Positions 1-12,550 are shown, numbered from the stretch's first letter. The stretch: DNA of 64,000 nucleotides from Prunus persica (GCF_000346465.2 NC_034015.1:2524658-2588657), one strand, 5' to 3'. The notes: generated by a model from the sequence alone, not told the origin. Made by a program: numbers and translations.

Positions 1-1205
1 AGATTGTTAGGACCAATTTTTGTAACTAGAGTTTTTGTATAGGAAATGCCAAAGGGGGAGATTGTTAGGACCAACTTTTGGTATATTGGCAATTTTCTGT
101 TACAAAAACATAGAGTAGGTCTTTGAATGTAACCCTATAGTTTTTAAAGTGACGTCCTGCTATCCTGGATCAATGTGGCTCAGCGACAATGCCAAGAAGA
201 TTGTTAGGACCAACTTTTTGGTATATTGGCAATTTCCTGTTACAAAAACATAAGAGTAGGTCTTTGAGTGTAACCTACAGTTTTTAAGTGACGTCCTACT
301 ATCCTGGATCAATGTGGCTTAGAGACAATGCCAAGATATGTTTGTATCCATGCATTCATATTTGTATATTTGCAAGTTCACGCTGTCAGATGTATAGGAC
401 TAATATATGGTTTCAGTCTTACATAATCTAGTGTTAGACATTAGTAAGTTTTTGACGATGTTTTATACTCTTTAGTTTGGTGTTTATTTAAGCAAAAGGG
501 TTCTTTTGTCTTTTCAGTTGGGTTTTTAGTTAAGTGACTTTATTTGTTTTAAAGAAATACTTTATTTGTCAAAAAGCCCATTTTTGCTAAATGCCTTTTT
601 CGGTCTCTAACCTAATTTTAAGTGTGAAAAATAAGAAGGGACATGTGTTGTTTTTTACTCTGCTGCTTTTAGAAAAATACAACTTCTTGCAAAGAGTTTT
701 TGAGAGTTTATATTGAAAACTCATGTGGCTGTTCCTTGATAGCCTCCATGAGTGATTACATCATCATCTTTTCATATATGTGTGAGTTCATGAGCATTAT
801 GCATGTTGGTGATCAACAATTGTGCCTTAAGGTGTGAGCAGCCGAGACCAGCATTGTGCCATCTCTTATTAATGAAGGAAGACAAGACCGTTGATTGGGT
901 TGAGTAGCAAAGGCGAGTAGGCAAGTCTGCCTTATGAGCGTTAATATTGTGAGTTGAAACTTGTAAGACCTTTTTGTATTCTTTCTCATAGTGATTTGTT
1001 TTCTGGCATAGTGCCGGCAGTTGTTTTCCTCATCTTGAGGTTTTTTACTGCGTGTAATATCTTGTGTCCGTTATGCGATTGTTTTTGTTTTTGTTTGAAT
1101 TTGTTGCTGCTGCCTATTCTGGAATTTTGCTTACAGGATTGTTACGGTATTTCAATCCTGCTGTGGTATTTGAGTATTAAGAAACAGATCAGTTGGCCAT
1201 TCTAG
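1..1205 (+). mobile_element. 3' end of a Ty1/copia (Sire-like) element: polypurine tract and LTR
   Basis: The purine tract GCCAAAGGGGGAGA (about 47-60) directly precedes TGTTAGGACC at 63, the arrangement of polypurine tract plus LTR start in Sire-type copia elements. The rest of the element lies outside the window to the left. The right border is placed near 1205 because Ty3/gypsy RNase H coding sequence begins just after it. No coding region is recognised in 340-1205. The partner LTR and target duplication cannot be seen, so lineage and right edge are inferred. Confidence 0.5.
60..337 (+). repeat. Tandem duplication of the LTR head, 139-bp period
   Basis: The sequence from GATTGTTAGGACCAACTTTT (60) to ACAATGCCAAGA is repeated from 199 with few differences, a period of 139 bp. 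A third, short copy of the first 20 bases or so sits at positions 2-20, before the purine tract. The duplication lies at the start of the copia LTR. Confidence 0.85.
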
Positions 1206-2743
1206 GGAATTTCAGCTCACCCTCAAAGGCAACAAATGACAAATCACGTGAATGCCGAATACGATCGAGCCTTTTAGGACCTTAAGGCATACATGAGCAA
1301 GGCACCTTTGCTATCCAAACTGCTCCTAGGAGAGAGTCTCATCCTCTACCTTTTGGTCTCGACAATGGCACTCAGCTCTGTACCGATACGCAAGCCCAAC
1401 AATGTCGAACTTCCTATCTTCTACACTAGCCATGCCTTACAAAATGCTGAGCTTCGGTAGCCGAGGCTGGAGAAGCTCGCCTACGCCCTTGTCATCTCTC
1501 CTCGCAAGCTTCGGCCTTACTTCTAGGCTCACACCATCATGGTGCTCACCAATCAGCCTTTGCGCAAAGTCTTGTAGAAGCCAGAAACATTTGGAGGCTA
1601 ATCAAATAGGCCATCGAGCTCAGCGAGTTTGACATTTACTATCAGCCCAGACCTATCGAAAAAGGACAAGCCGTAGCTCATTTCATCTCCTAATTCACGC
1701 TCCCTTTGGCAGATGAACTCCCGCCAGAGCTATCTTCGACAACACCAAGCTTCCCACATGCCGAAGGGTCGTTTGACTCAAAGATCCCTCTTTGGACAAT
1801 ACACGTTGATGGTTCATCCAATCAACAGGGAAGCGGAGCCGGCCTAGTCCTGAAGGCACCTAACCAAATGGAAAGTGAATACATCATACGTTTACAATTC
1901 TAGACCTCCAACAATGAAGATGAATACAAAGCTCTCTTAGCAGGCATGGGCGTCGAACAGCTCAACACCTGTAGTGACTCTCAGCACGTCGTTAACAAGA
2001 TTATCACCACATTTAAAGCAAAAGACAAATCAATAGCAACTTACTTAACCCAGGCCCACCCATTGCTAAAATAATTTCATGCTTATCAAATTTGGCAAAT
2101 CCTCAAGTTAGAGAACAACCATGCCAACCCGCTTTCACGACTGGCATTAGTTATTGACAACCAAGTCTGGCGCCACGTATCAATCGAAGTACTAGCTCAG
2201 TGTAACACTACTGAAGCTAAGGTACATGCTGGTCGGCAGGAGCCCAGCTGGATGGACCTAATCTACTCTTACCAAGCTGACGACATGCTACCGAACGACA
2301 AAGCCAAAGCCAAAAGCATCTGCTACAGATCGGCAAGGTACATCATTCTCCATAAAACTCTCAATCGACGTGGTCATTCCCTATCGTTGATGCAATATGT
2401 CACACCACAACAGGAAAACTACATCCTGAGATAAATTCATGAAAGAGATTGTGGCGACCACTCCAGAGCCCGATCCTTAACTTTCAAAGACATTCGGCGA
2501 TGGTACTACTGGCTAACTCTCCACATCGACGCTTCAAACTTGTCCATAGGTGCAACCAATGTTATCATTTTGACTATGCGCCGAACCACTCTCTCCAATC
2601 ATCAGTCCATAGATGTTCGCACAATGGGGACTTAATCTCATCAGCCCCATGTCGCAAGATAAGGGACAAGTCAAATTCGCAGTCGTCATTGTGGATTACT
2701 TCACCAAGTGGGTCAAAGCTGAAGCCTTAGCTACAACCACTGC
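1206..2743 (+). pseudogene. Ty3/gypsy (Tat-like) pol relic: RNase H, second RNase H, start of integrase
   Basis: Broken reading frames across this stretch match, in order, the end of a gypsy RNase H (residues like PRLEKLAYALVISPRKLRPY near 1460-1530, LTNQPLRKVL near 1550), a second RNase H-like domain (WTIHVDGSSNQQGSGAGLVL at 1790-1855) as found in Tat/Ogre-type elements, and the N-terminal part of integrase ending in VDYFTKWVKAEALATTT (about 2690-2740). Several in-frame stops and frame changes show it is dead. The integrase is cut at 2743 by a later insertion and resumes at 7102. Domain order is read from the sequence; the Tat assignment rests on the double RNase H. Confidence 0.75.
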
Positions 2744-5700
2744 TGACAGAACCCGACCCAAATTCCACTTCAGAATCTGAGCCGAACCCTGTGCGTGTCC
2801 GACACCTGGCAGAGGTCGGGCACAAATTACCAAATTGCCCTTCTAACTAAAAACTAAATTTTCTTCAAGTTGGACCTCTACCGAAAATTCGGCAGAGTCT
2901 CCCCTGTAAATAGTCTATTCCCAAATATTTCCACCTGTAAAAAAGCAATATACATATATCCACAATCGCTCAGCATGCTCAATACATGATTCAAGCAACC
3001 AACATCTAATCTTTATGGCCTCATGCCTCTCAAAAACAAATAAAATGTTCTGCCAACATAAACAGATTCAAAGAAACAACATGAATACATTTATAGATTT
3101 CAAAATAACCTAACTGAACAGCTTTTCAATCACCTGATCTCGCGGTTGCACCTAGTAACTCTAGGTCGCACGTACCCTTAACAAGGGATCAAGCCACACG
3201 TAGTTCTTTCTTTAGAGAAATGCTCAATAACTTTCACATTCTATACTTGTACAGAAATTTAACATGCATATTTATATTTATATCACAATTCACACGTTTA
3301 CATAAACCATTAAATCAGTTTAAAACATTGAAAAGTAAATATTTCCCTTCCACTTAGGTGTACCCATCATATATCCGTCATTTCCTTAATTTCCATTAAT
3401 TCCCACATTATACCGTCAATTCCTCGTATCACGGTTTGTGACACATCCTCGCAGGCCTCGATAACACAAAATAGACACGAGTCGCAATCCTTGCAGGACT
3501 CAAGGGACATTTAATCAACCTGATCCGCATTTCCTCACTCCACACGGTTCGGGTATCCCTAGGACTCGTGGGGCAACTGTCAAGCACGCTGACATAACCG
3601 AAGGCAACATGATATCCGAGGCAACATTATAACCAAAGGCAACTTTATAATCGAAGGCAACATGGGTACCTATGGTGGTTTAAAAGCATTTCCTGTAAAA
3701 TTATAAAAACTATTCCTCATTTCATCCTTATATTCTGTTGTCACTATCCTTCCTACTTTCCAAGCCATGCTCAACTTAAATATAAACAGAATATAATATA
3801 ATAAAAATATTCAAAATCAAACAATCATGCTTGGAAAGTAAAATTCATAGTAACTCATTCAGGATCAAATAATATATCTTTAATTGCATAAAATTATTTA
3901 TAAAACAAAAGTCCACTCACTGGACTTCCTCTAATTCATAAATCAATTTATGTATTACTGGTTTAGATTCATAATATAATAAAAATAAAACAAACAACTA
4001 CCAAAGACACTTTTAACCTTTCCTTCGAAACTCACATAAAACCCAATTATAATTATATATATATAAGGATTTATAATTAACTTATTACATATAAGTAAGA
4101 AAATGAAAAAATTATTAAAATAACATTGACTACGTAAAATATTAATGTCAACAACAATAGCTTAACTGAAACATATATTTTCCTCTTTTACTTATAAAAC
4201 AAACTTATTGCTTAAGAAATTAATTGTGAACTATATAAAATCCTTAAAACTTAGAAAACTCTCCACCTGGACGTACCTTCATCCATATTCCATCAATTCC
4301 AATTACATTCCGTCAATTCCAATAATAATCCGTCAATTCCAAAATTATTCCGTCAACTCCATCCTCGCAGGCCTCGGAGACACCAAGTCTATCCGAACCG
4401 CAATTCTCGCAGGCCTCAGAGACACCAAGTCTACTCGACCAGCAATCCTCGCAGAACTTGGGGGACATATAGTCGGCCCGTGAAGGCATATCCTAGCACC
4501 ACACGGTTCAAGCATCACCGAAACTTGTGGGGTATGTCATAAATGAAAAATTTGTTTCAAGGACCACATAGGGGGTACTCCTGAGGTGGGTTTCAAAACC
4601 ATATTCTGAAACTCATCATAAATTTTCCCTTATCACCCAATCATTCACTTTATTAAAACTGATACTAATAATAATTAATAAATAGTTAACACAATAAACT
4701 TCGAATATCATAACAACACCCAAAATATCATTAAACACTATAACATAAACACGTAATCCAAACATAATCAGAGCAGTTCACAAACAGTAACCTGGTTTAC
4801 ATAGTCATTCTAGCACTACTCGATGGACGATACTATCTCAGAAGACTCAGGTCAAACTTCCTACACTTGGTCATATGGACCCACGGGGCCCACAACCTCC
4901 GATCACAAATTCGGGAGTTCCTTTAGGTTCTGATAACTCATATATTTATACATTTATTCCATCCATTTCTAGTATATTTGTGATGTTTTTGAGTTAAACT
5001 TGTTGTGTTTTATCCTATTTTGTGTTAGTATGCAGTTGCATATACTTTAGGATCAAGTTGAAGGCAAAAGAAATGAAAACATGCCATTTTTGGAGCTGAC
5101 CCTTATTCAAACGTGGAAACAAGTTTCGTGACCTGTTTTGAAGTCCAAATAAAGAATGCAAGGCGAACCTGGCTTGTTTGAAGACTAAGAGCAGAATGGC
5201 AAAGTAATGGAGATTTCTAGCCTGATTTGGAGGTGCCAAATAAGGCAAAAACGTGCAAAATAAAGGCTGATTCGTTAGGATATCTTTGGAACATCTGGCA
5301 GCCTTGTTTACCCCATAAAAACTTGCCTTTTAGCCACTTTTAAAACCCTTATTTATTTTGGACGAATTTCACAACCCTAGATGGGACTTCTTGGTTATTC
5401 TCTCCTTTCATGCAAACTAAAACCCTAGCCGTTCATATATTTCCACCATCAGGACTCAGCGCAAGAGGTGGTTCTTGGAGAAGTTCAACATCAGAATTGG
5501 TTCAAGGGTTTCCTCTCATGAATTTATTTTCACTCATGTTGTTTATTTTTGTTTTCGTCTCTTTGAACATGATGTGTAACTAAATTCATAGCTGGGGATT
5601 TCGATGTAGCCTTGCAACATTGATCCATGTTTCTAATTTAAAGTATTAAGTTCATCAATCTGTTTCTTATTTCATTCACTGAATCTATTGTTCAATTTGT

Positions 5701-7096
5701 TTGTCAATTTTAATGTTTGATCACCATTAGAGTTGCCTACAGATTATCTAGATAAGGTTATAGTAAACATCATGCTTAATCTTGTTAGACATGTGAATGA
5801 ATGAAGAGAATGCTATGCAAACATCATGCTGTGTGTTTTCTTTGGTTCTTTAATGTTTTCTTGCATGCTAATGACTCTTAACTTGGAACCAAAGTTGAAC
5901 ATCCCAATTAGGTTGCAGATTAGGAGAATTTGATCAAAACCACACATCATATGGCTGATCATATATATGTAAAACGAACTCTGGAAACAGGTTGGTAATT
6001 GAGTACAGTTTAATTTTATAAACATGGAATTAGTTTTGGAATGGTGAATTCGAAATCCCTGGTCTCTTCCCTATTCTTTCTACATCAATATATTATTCAC
6101 TATTACATTCTTTTTGCATTTGAAGTTATTTTTCATTTACACCACAGAAACTACTTTCAAATTGTCACTTTCATTTTTATTTAGGGTTCTTTCAAAACTA
6201 GTAATTTATAGAGGTCCAATCGGTCCCTGTGGTTCGACACCCTTACTTGTACCATTATACTAACCATATATTGGCACTTGGAAGGAACACAACAGGTTCA
6301 ACACACTCTTCTAAACCCACCTTGCAAATTTGGTCCGCATCGGATAATCGGATTGATCACGATCGCACGATCAAACGGTGATGATTTATCCTGCCCAAGG
6401 GTTCACGATTTCAGAGTATCTGGGACTCCGATTCACAATTCGTCAAATCCTATACGATCCTAGAAATACAAGGTATAACATACGTGAATTTGAGTTCGAT
6501 CCAACGGTCCGAACATATCAAACCCAGAAATCGCTCAATAGGCGAAATCAGTTCGAGGCTTAAACAGTATCCAAATTGAAATGCGAGCACACCTACGCAC
6601 TCGTGGCAATCTACGGATCATTTTAGGACAAAATGTGGGCCTACAACATTGCCCAAGCGCCAGCAGAACGTGGGTGGTTTGATCAATTTTTGGCGGCTCG
6701 AAAACTTCAAAATCAAAGGCCAAGATTTCTAACATAGGATCAGGGCATTGATTGGAGTCACTTTTGTTCTTTGGCCTACCCCGAAAAAGGACTGGAAATG
6801 GCCGGAATTTCAACCTGAAATTCGGCCAAACTTTGGGTTGAAAATCTAATTATCTAAGCTAGAAATCGATCAAATTCTACACAACCATCAGCTAGAACTC
6901 AAGGATAGCCACTATGTGTCTACGGTCTCGGCTCGACGTGATCTATGCAATGGTACAATTGATTTAATCGTATCATTCTAAATTCCCTCCCGGTCAAAAA
7001 GTCAACTTTTATATTAGTATAATATTCGAGGGGCAAAATAATCTTTTTTCATAATAAATTAATAAATACAAATTGATTTAGGATCGGGTTGTTACA
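2744..7096. mobile_element. Transposable element inserted in the Tat integrase (TSD ACTGC)
   Basis: The insert begins TGACAGAACCCGACC (2744) and ends CGGGTTGTTACA (7096), LTR-like TG...CA termini that are partly inverted copies of each other. The 5-bp target ACTGC is duplicated at 2739-2743 and 7097-7101, and removing the insert rejoins the integrase reading frame. After subtracting a nested solo LTR it is about 3.0 kb and shows no coding domains, so it is a large solo LTR or a non-coding LTR derivative. Two diverged direct repeats containing CTCGCAGGCCTCG lie inside (about 3430-3620 and 4350-4540). Confidence 0.75.
4931..6294. mobile_element. Solo LTR, 1364 bp (TSD GGTTC)
   Basis: It starts TGATAACTC and ends CACAACA, and the 5-bp GGTTC is found immediately outside on both sides (4926-4930 and 6295-6299). 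No coding domains are present. It holds the phrase CGGTCCCTGTGGTTCGACAC (about 6219-6240), a sequence type often seen in plant LTRs. It sits inside the 2744-7096 element, so it is younger than that insertion. Confidence 0.75.
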
Positions 7097-7101
7097 ACTG
7101 C

Positions 7102-7770
7102 CGCCAAAATCGAGCACTTCGTGTGGAAAAACATTATTTGCCGCTTCGGCCTTCCACACACAATCATCACGGATAATGGCAACCAGTTTGACTAATCTCG
7201 TTTTTAGCACCTCTACTCCCAATTCAACATCAACATCTTCTTCGCATCTCCAGCAAACCCACACCCAATGGATAAGTGGAAAGCCATCAACAAGATCATC
7301 AAGAAGACACTGAAGAAAAAGCTTGAAGCAGCCAAAGGTGAATGGCCAGGGATATTGCCAAAAACACTATGGGCCATCAACACCTCCTACCGAAGATCTA
7401 TAGGAGAAACACCATTTTCTCTTGCCTTCAGTACCAAATCTGTTGTACCTATAGAAATCAACGCGCCGACCCTCCGAAAGGCATCCTATGAGCCATAGGA
7501 AAACGGAGCCCAACTAGCCCTGAACCTCGACCTCATCGAAGAAACCGATCGCACATTAAACGTCGATCCTTCAAAAATTGGGGACTAGGTCCTGTGCAAA
7601 GTATCCTTGGCTACAAAAAATCTACCGAAGGCACCCTCGGCTCTTCATGGGAGGGCCCTACAAAGTCATCGACATTTGTCTCCAAGGTACTTACTGATTC
7701 CACGGTTCCAATAGACAGACCTTTAGTCGGCCTTGGAACGCTGATCACTTGAAGTACTTCTGCAAGTGAC
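7102..7770 (+). pseudogene. Tat-like integrase relic, C-terminal half
   Basis: The frame continues the integrase interrupted at 2743: residues HFVWKNIICRFGLPHTIITD (about 7118-7177) include the second Asp of the DDE core, then NGNQFD. The stretch WAINTSYRRSIGETPFSLAF (about 7371-7430) is the conserved motif downstream of the catalytic Glu, whose own segment is altered here to DKWKAINK. The end (about 7720-7765) resembles the family's C-terminal motif. Stops occur near 7193 and 7498, so it is nonfunctional. Confidence 0.75.
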
Positions 7771-8395
7771 GAGCACGACCTTCTGTCCCCTCACTCTATA
7801 ATCCTACATGAGGTGTTGCTGTTCGGCACCCTCTCTAATGTACATTGTGCCTTCAGCAACACTATAATAAATGAAAGGCTCTGCGCAACCATTTTGTGCA
7901 CAACTATCTTTGCATTCGGTATATGCCTACAACATCACGCCTAACGGCACTAATGCGTACGACATACTCATGCAAACATTCCAAGGCTACTTACCTTTGG
8001 TAATATCCCTTGAGCTAATCGCCTTCAGCATACAGTGTGGAAACAAGTCTACATGAAATAAAATGCCATAAATCAATCTATCAAAATGGCACACAAAAAT
8101 AAACGGTCAAACGACCATCAATTGTTCAACACAAAAACAAAAATGCCCTTCAGCATGCTATTCAAATAGGGCAAATTTTTTACAATAAAAAAGCAAGAAA
8201 GGTAAGCATCATCAACAGGGTTGGCGACACCATCTCCTTCAGCGCCTGCTTCAATACAACGAAGTGTACATGTGCCACACAAGTACTGGATGTTGCCTCA
8301 CTGAGGTACAACAAAGTGTACATGTGCCTCTCAAAAAGGGACTACCACGGTGGAAGGCCACAAAATAGCATTCAAAGTGCCATTTCGCTTATCAA
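7771..8395 (+). mobile_element. Tat-like element, non-coding stretch after integrase
   Basis: No coding sequence was recognised. The stretch follows the integrase end and precedes a copia remnant. A short direct repeat built on ACAACGAAGTGTACATGTGCC occurs near 8256 and 8308. Confidence 0.4.
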
Positions 8396-9169
8396 CTTAA
8401 TATTTCTTTGAGGGTAGTTAAATTGGTCTCATTTTAATTAGGTGAATAGTCATGAATATGACTAGGTAGGCTAACCACACTCACCAAAATAATCATGATT
8501 AATTTTAGTGTGGTGCGTAAATAATTAGTGATAGGAATAATTTGATCAATTTTTGCATTTTATACCAAATCACCATCATTTACATCTAGATAGACCCTAC
8601 ACACTCACCAAAGTAATCTTATTAATTTTAGTGTGGTGAGTAAATGTTTATCGAGTGGAAACATTTTGAAAAACTTTCAAGCATCATCATCACCTTTTGA
8701 CCTATCTTGGTGGAAAAATCCACTAACACAATTATCAAAATTAGTCACCTAACTTATGGATAAAAAAGATCACATAACAAGAACATCAAGAACACCAAGA
8801 ACATGCATATGAACAAATATGAATGTTCATGCTATTTTCGGAAAAATCAATATTCCATTTTAACCATCTCATGCTCTTAATATCATATATTTCATGAAGT
8901 AAAATTATGGGGGTTTTAATGCAACTATGCTCTAATGTTCATACATACGTATATGCATACAAAGAGAGCATCGATCATCAAAACATAAAACCAGAAATCC
9001 CAAAATCCCAAAATCCCAAACAACCACTTTCACTCCATTTGATTTTTATTCAATCATATTAAAATAAACCAAGTATAACTATTATACTTTAAATGAATTT
9101 ACAATCCATATATGCATCTTTAAACCCTAAAAACATATCAAGCCCATGACCTATGGCTCTGATACCAAT
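8396..9169 (-). mobile_element. Internal remnant and primer-binding site of a minus-strand copia element
   Basis: The sequence GGCTCTGATACCA at 9155-9167 is the reverse complement of TGGTATCAGAGCC, the initiator-Met tRNA primer site, and lies 2 bases from an LTR end, so the element runs right to left. The body has no recognisable gag or pol. Two imperfect copies of a hairpin-forming segment (CACACTCACCAAA ... TTTTAGTGTGGTG) lie at about 8477-8517 and 8599-8639. The left boundary is uncertain. Confidence 0.5.
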
Positions 9170-9696
9170 TGTAGGATTTAAAACATTTTTACAAAGTTCA
9201 TTTGAATATTAAACATGCATTTAATCAAATTAATCACAACGAAGTCTATGTTAGTTGTTTAAATTCAAAAACAAAACTTCTTCCAAGTATCTTAAGCCAT
9301 GAACATTGATACATTTTTCACAAATGGAACATTCAAGAGATAGGATAAGATCTAATTACCCTTGAAGCAATTATATGAACCAATTTGTATTTGGTCTTCT
9401 CTTGATGAATTCCTCTTTGTTGATCTCCTCTTTGATCCTTGATCTTTGCTCCTTGATCTTTCTCCTCCTTGTGAGCCACAAAAGTATATGGTCTCTAAGT
9501 CTCCACACAAATGGAACCTTGAGATGAGAGGAAGTATCTTGAAAATACAAGGATGGTAGTGCAAGATTCTCAAGATTTATTTCAATCTAAACCCTTTGAA
9601 AGATGAAAGTATTTCACTCTTGAAAACTCTCTGTTATCTCTCTTTGATCTCCCAAACCTATTTGGTTGATGTTGGATTGTGTTTTTCTCCCTAACA
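9170..9696 (-). mobile_element. LTR of a minus-strand copia element, 527 bp
   Basis: Read on the minus strand it starts TGTTAGGGAGAAAAACAC and ends TTTTAAATCCTACA, with the tRNA-Met primer site next to it, so it is the 5' LTR of a copia-type element. The following bases CAAGT (9697-9701) would be one target duplication, but no matching LTR or duplicate was found on the left, so the element is truncated there. Confidence 0.65.
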
Positions 9697-9701
9697 CAAG
9701 T

Positions 9702-11560
9702 GAGCGCCGATCGTGCATAACTTGGACAAAAACAATAAATGGAAAACAAAGACACTTAAAGTAGCCTGGAAGTGGAAGGCACAACCAGTTTGTTCGCGAA
9801 GTGCCCTCTTCAGTAGCTGCTCCAATTCGGACAGCCCCATCTTCGCCTTGTCAATGACGTTGTTCATGAACGACACGACCCTGGACAGGCAGCCTACATT
9901 CATCGGTTTAGCACCCTCCTCCACTTCATCACTAGGAATCAAGATCTCGGCCGTCTCATCTAGCCCTCTTAGCTTCTTTGACAGAGGCGTCACGTCAAGA
10001 GCCCCTCAATATGCTGCTTGCCCATCTTTGGAGGTAGACCTCACGTATCATTTCCACCTCTTTAGCCCTTTTCTGGTCACCGCCCTCAGCAACGGTTACC
10101 TCATCTGCGAAGAGACCTCTAACTAGTGCTGCCCCCTTCCCTTCAGCCCAGACGCCACTTCTCCTTTTTTCTGTTGCTCGGCCGATAGCCCACGAGGCTC
10201 CAGACGTCTCCTCGTAGTCTCGAACATAGCTCTACCCTTACCACTGCAACAGAACACCTAGTTAGTTTAGCAACGACATAAAGCAAGATGTCGAACAGCA
10301 CCTCACAAGACATAGAGAAACCTCAAAATGAAAGAAAATTTTGAGCGGCAACTTACTCTTTTTTTCTTTCTCTCTCTCGGTCTTCTTGGCGTATTCAATC
10401 AAGCCTGCCTTGAACAAATTGCCGAAGCTCAACAGCGTCTTGAAGTAACGATTACCTTCGGCAATCTTGCTTTATACTCTCTTGATTGTCCTCACGTCCT
10501 CCTTCATCACACTAGGCCGCTTCAAGGAGACTAGTATACAAAACAAACATAGGTTAGAATTAGCATTCCAAAACAAATTACCGCATGGCACCCTCGTACC
10601 TACCGATTGTTTAGAAACTTGTGGGAATACGCCTCTCAAAAACCTCACCAGGTGCCGACTCCCAACTCCTGGACACCAGCACTTGACGTCAACACCATGT
10701 CTTCTGTGAGCTTAACACTCTAACCACAAAGTGCCTTCGCTCTCCAGCATGCAGACAGTTCGACTGCACCCAATCCCACGGTACGAGCTCTTCGCCCTTG
10801 TCACGCTGTATAGATGCGAGAATTGTGGGTCGCTCGGCTGTCCCTCTTCGACAACACTAAATGCAGTTATGATACTGAGGAGGGTGACCCAAATGTTAGG
10901 GTTGAACTACCTAAGTGCATAGTCGATCTGCTCAAGAACTTTCTGAACTAATGGCCTCAACGGCAGCTGAAGGTCATGCTTGAACACGTCGATGAAGAAT
11001 ACCACTCACCCTTAGGATCACTTAAGGACTCCAATGACCCAGGAATCTGCATGACTACCGAATCCAGAATGTGATGCATTGCTTGGATCCTAGCTAACTC
11101 CTAATTGGTCAGTGCTCAAGGAAATCCATGCTAAACATTACAGGCACCTCCACTTCTTCCAGTAGCTCCAGATCAGTGCTCTCAAAATCAGCAGTCTCAC
11201 ACTGTGGAGCAGGCTCTTCGCCAAAAGAATCCCTATCAAATGCCCCAAGGCTATCCCTATACTCTCCTCGCTCTCTAACATCCACAAATAAAGCAAAAGA
11301 AACTAAACTCCATGCTCAAATCAAACCACTGATCCTGACGCATCAAGGCCTACGTTTTCATGCAAATCTCTCAAGTTCATCCATGATCATACAAGTTCAT
11401 CCATGTTCATGCAAAACTTCAATTAAATTCAGTAATTTGATTCAAAAGACGCAGAAAAGAGGCAATATACCTTGTTTTTGTACGGTTGTTTTGGTCGCCG
11501 AAAATCGCCTCTGCCCACAACCCACTCACCGAAAATCGCCTCTCTCAAGCTCTAATTTTG
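9702..11560 (-). pseudogene. Antisense, probably spliced reading-frame relic of the Tat-like element
   Basis: On the minus strand, coding-like blocks occur at about 9750-9993 (LPLSK-type start, then LDETAEILIPSDEVEEGAKP and ALREQTGCAFHFQ) and at about 10365-10531 (KTLLSFGNLFKAGLIEYAKK, then an Arg/Glu/Lys-rich end at a GTAAGT donor). A third block around 10740-10890 reads QFSHLYSVTRAKSSYRG. Antisense extra ORFs between integrase and 3' LTR are known in Tat-lineage elements. Stops (for example near 10477) make this copy inactive. Function of these ORFs is not known to me. Confidence 0.4.
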
Positions 11561-11603
11561 CTCTCAAAATGCTAAGTAGTCTTTCTATCATTTCTCTCCT
11601 TCT

Positions 11604-11611
11604 TTTATAAG
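11604..11611 (-). promoter_or_regulatory. TATA box for the antisense Tat transcript
   Basis: The minus strand reads TTATAAAAGAAGG here, followed within about 60 bases by a leader leading into the antisense coding-like blocks. Position and sequence fit a TATA box; transcription is inferred. Confidence 0.35.
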
Positions 11612-11789
11612 ACGGAAGTAGAATCAGGAGATGAAACGATGCGAACCTTCCAACTTCCTCGTGACACATGTCAAACGCAAGCATTCAAAGCTCCATGATA
11701 TGTGCATAGAAGTCTAAGTGATAGGCAGAACAACCACACACTCTTGCTAATCAACACCATCCACATTTTGCTCCAGCAGCTTACACGCT

Positions 11790-12270
11790 GAACGGCAGGG
11801 GAGCAGGGTCAAGTTTTCACTCACCCTTGGAAACTTTCATCACTCATTGCCAAATGACAGACGTGCAGGGTTGAGTTTTCCCTCACCCTCCTAACAGTTT
11901 GCCCCCACATGCCAAACGATAGGCATGCAGGGTCAAGTTTTCACTCGCTCTCCTAACTATTCGTCATTCCTTACTAAACGGTAGGCATGCAGGGTCGAAT
12001 TTTCACTCACCCTCCCAATTGTTCGTCATTCCTTGCCGAACCGCAGGCCTGCAAGGTCAAGTTTACACTTACCCTCGCAACCGTTCGTCACTCTTTACCA
12101 AATGGCAGGTGAGCAAGGTTGAGTTCTCACTCACCCTTGCAAGCGTTCGTCACTTCTTGCCTAACGGCAGACGTGCATGGTTGAGTTTTCACTCTCCCTC
12201 CCAACCGATCGTCACCCCTTGCTGAACGTCCGGCGCATAGGGTCAAGTTCTCACTCACCCTCCTAAAGTT
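11790..12270 (+). repeat. Tandem array, about 62 bp x 8
   Basis: The phrase GCAGGGTCAAGTTTTCACTCACCCTCC, with variation, begins at 11803, 11865, 11927, 11989, 12052, 12113, 12175 and 12235, a spacing of 60-63 bp. Each unit also has a CGTCATTCCTTGCCAAACG-like half. It lies between the antisense ORF and the 3' LTR of the Tat-like element, where such elements often hold tandem repeats. Confidence 0.85.
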
Positions 12271-12339
12271 CAACTTTACTTACTGTTTGCCTAGCAAGCA
12301 CACCACACCATCGTGAGACTACTAGTCGATGGCCATGGT

Positions 12340-12550
12340 CGAAGCTCCCCCTCGCTTGGGGACTTAGGGGACTATAGGACTATCATCGAAAACAGCGAAG
12401 AAATGGCTAAAATCTGTGTATCGAGGTCCATATCAGAATGCTGAAGACATGTGCAAGTCCCCAACCAAGAAGTCCCTTCTCAATTGGGAAATTTGGGGAC
12501 TTATATTTGTACCATATATAATCGGCCTCTCATGCCATGACATGTGGAAC
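12340..12550 (+). mobile_element. Polypurine region and first part of the Tat-like 3' LTR
   Basis: GAAGCTCCCCCTCGCTTGGGGACTTAGGGGACT (12341-12373) is the motif that precedes the 3' LTR in Tat-type elements, and LTR-like sequence follows. The LTR is cut at 12550 by a hAT insertion and continues at 17899. The exact first LTR base is uncertain. Confidence 0.5.

Noticed and set aside
9155..9167. tRNA-Met-like sequence, also at 23408-23420 and 53971-53980
   Set aside because: These are retroelement primer-binding sites beside LTRs; no tRNA cloverleaf surrounds them.
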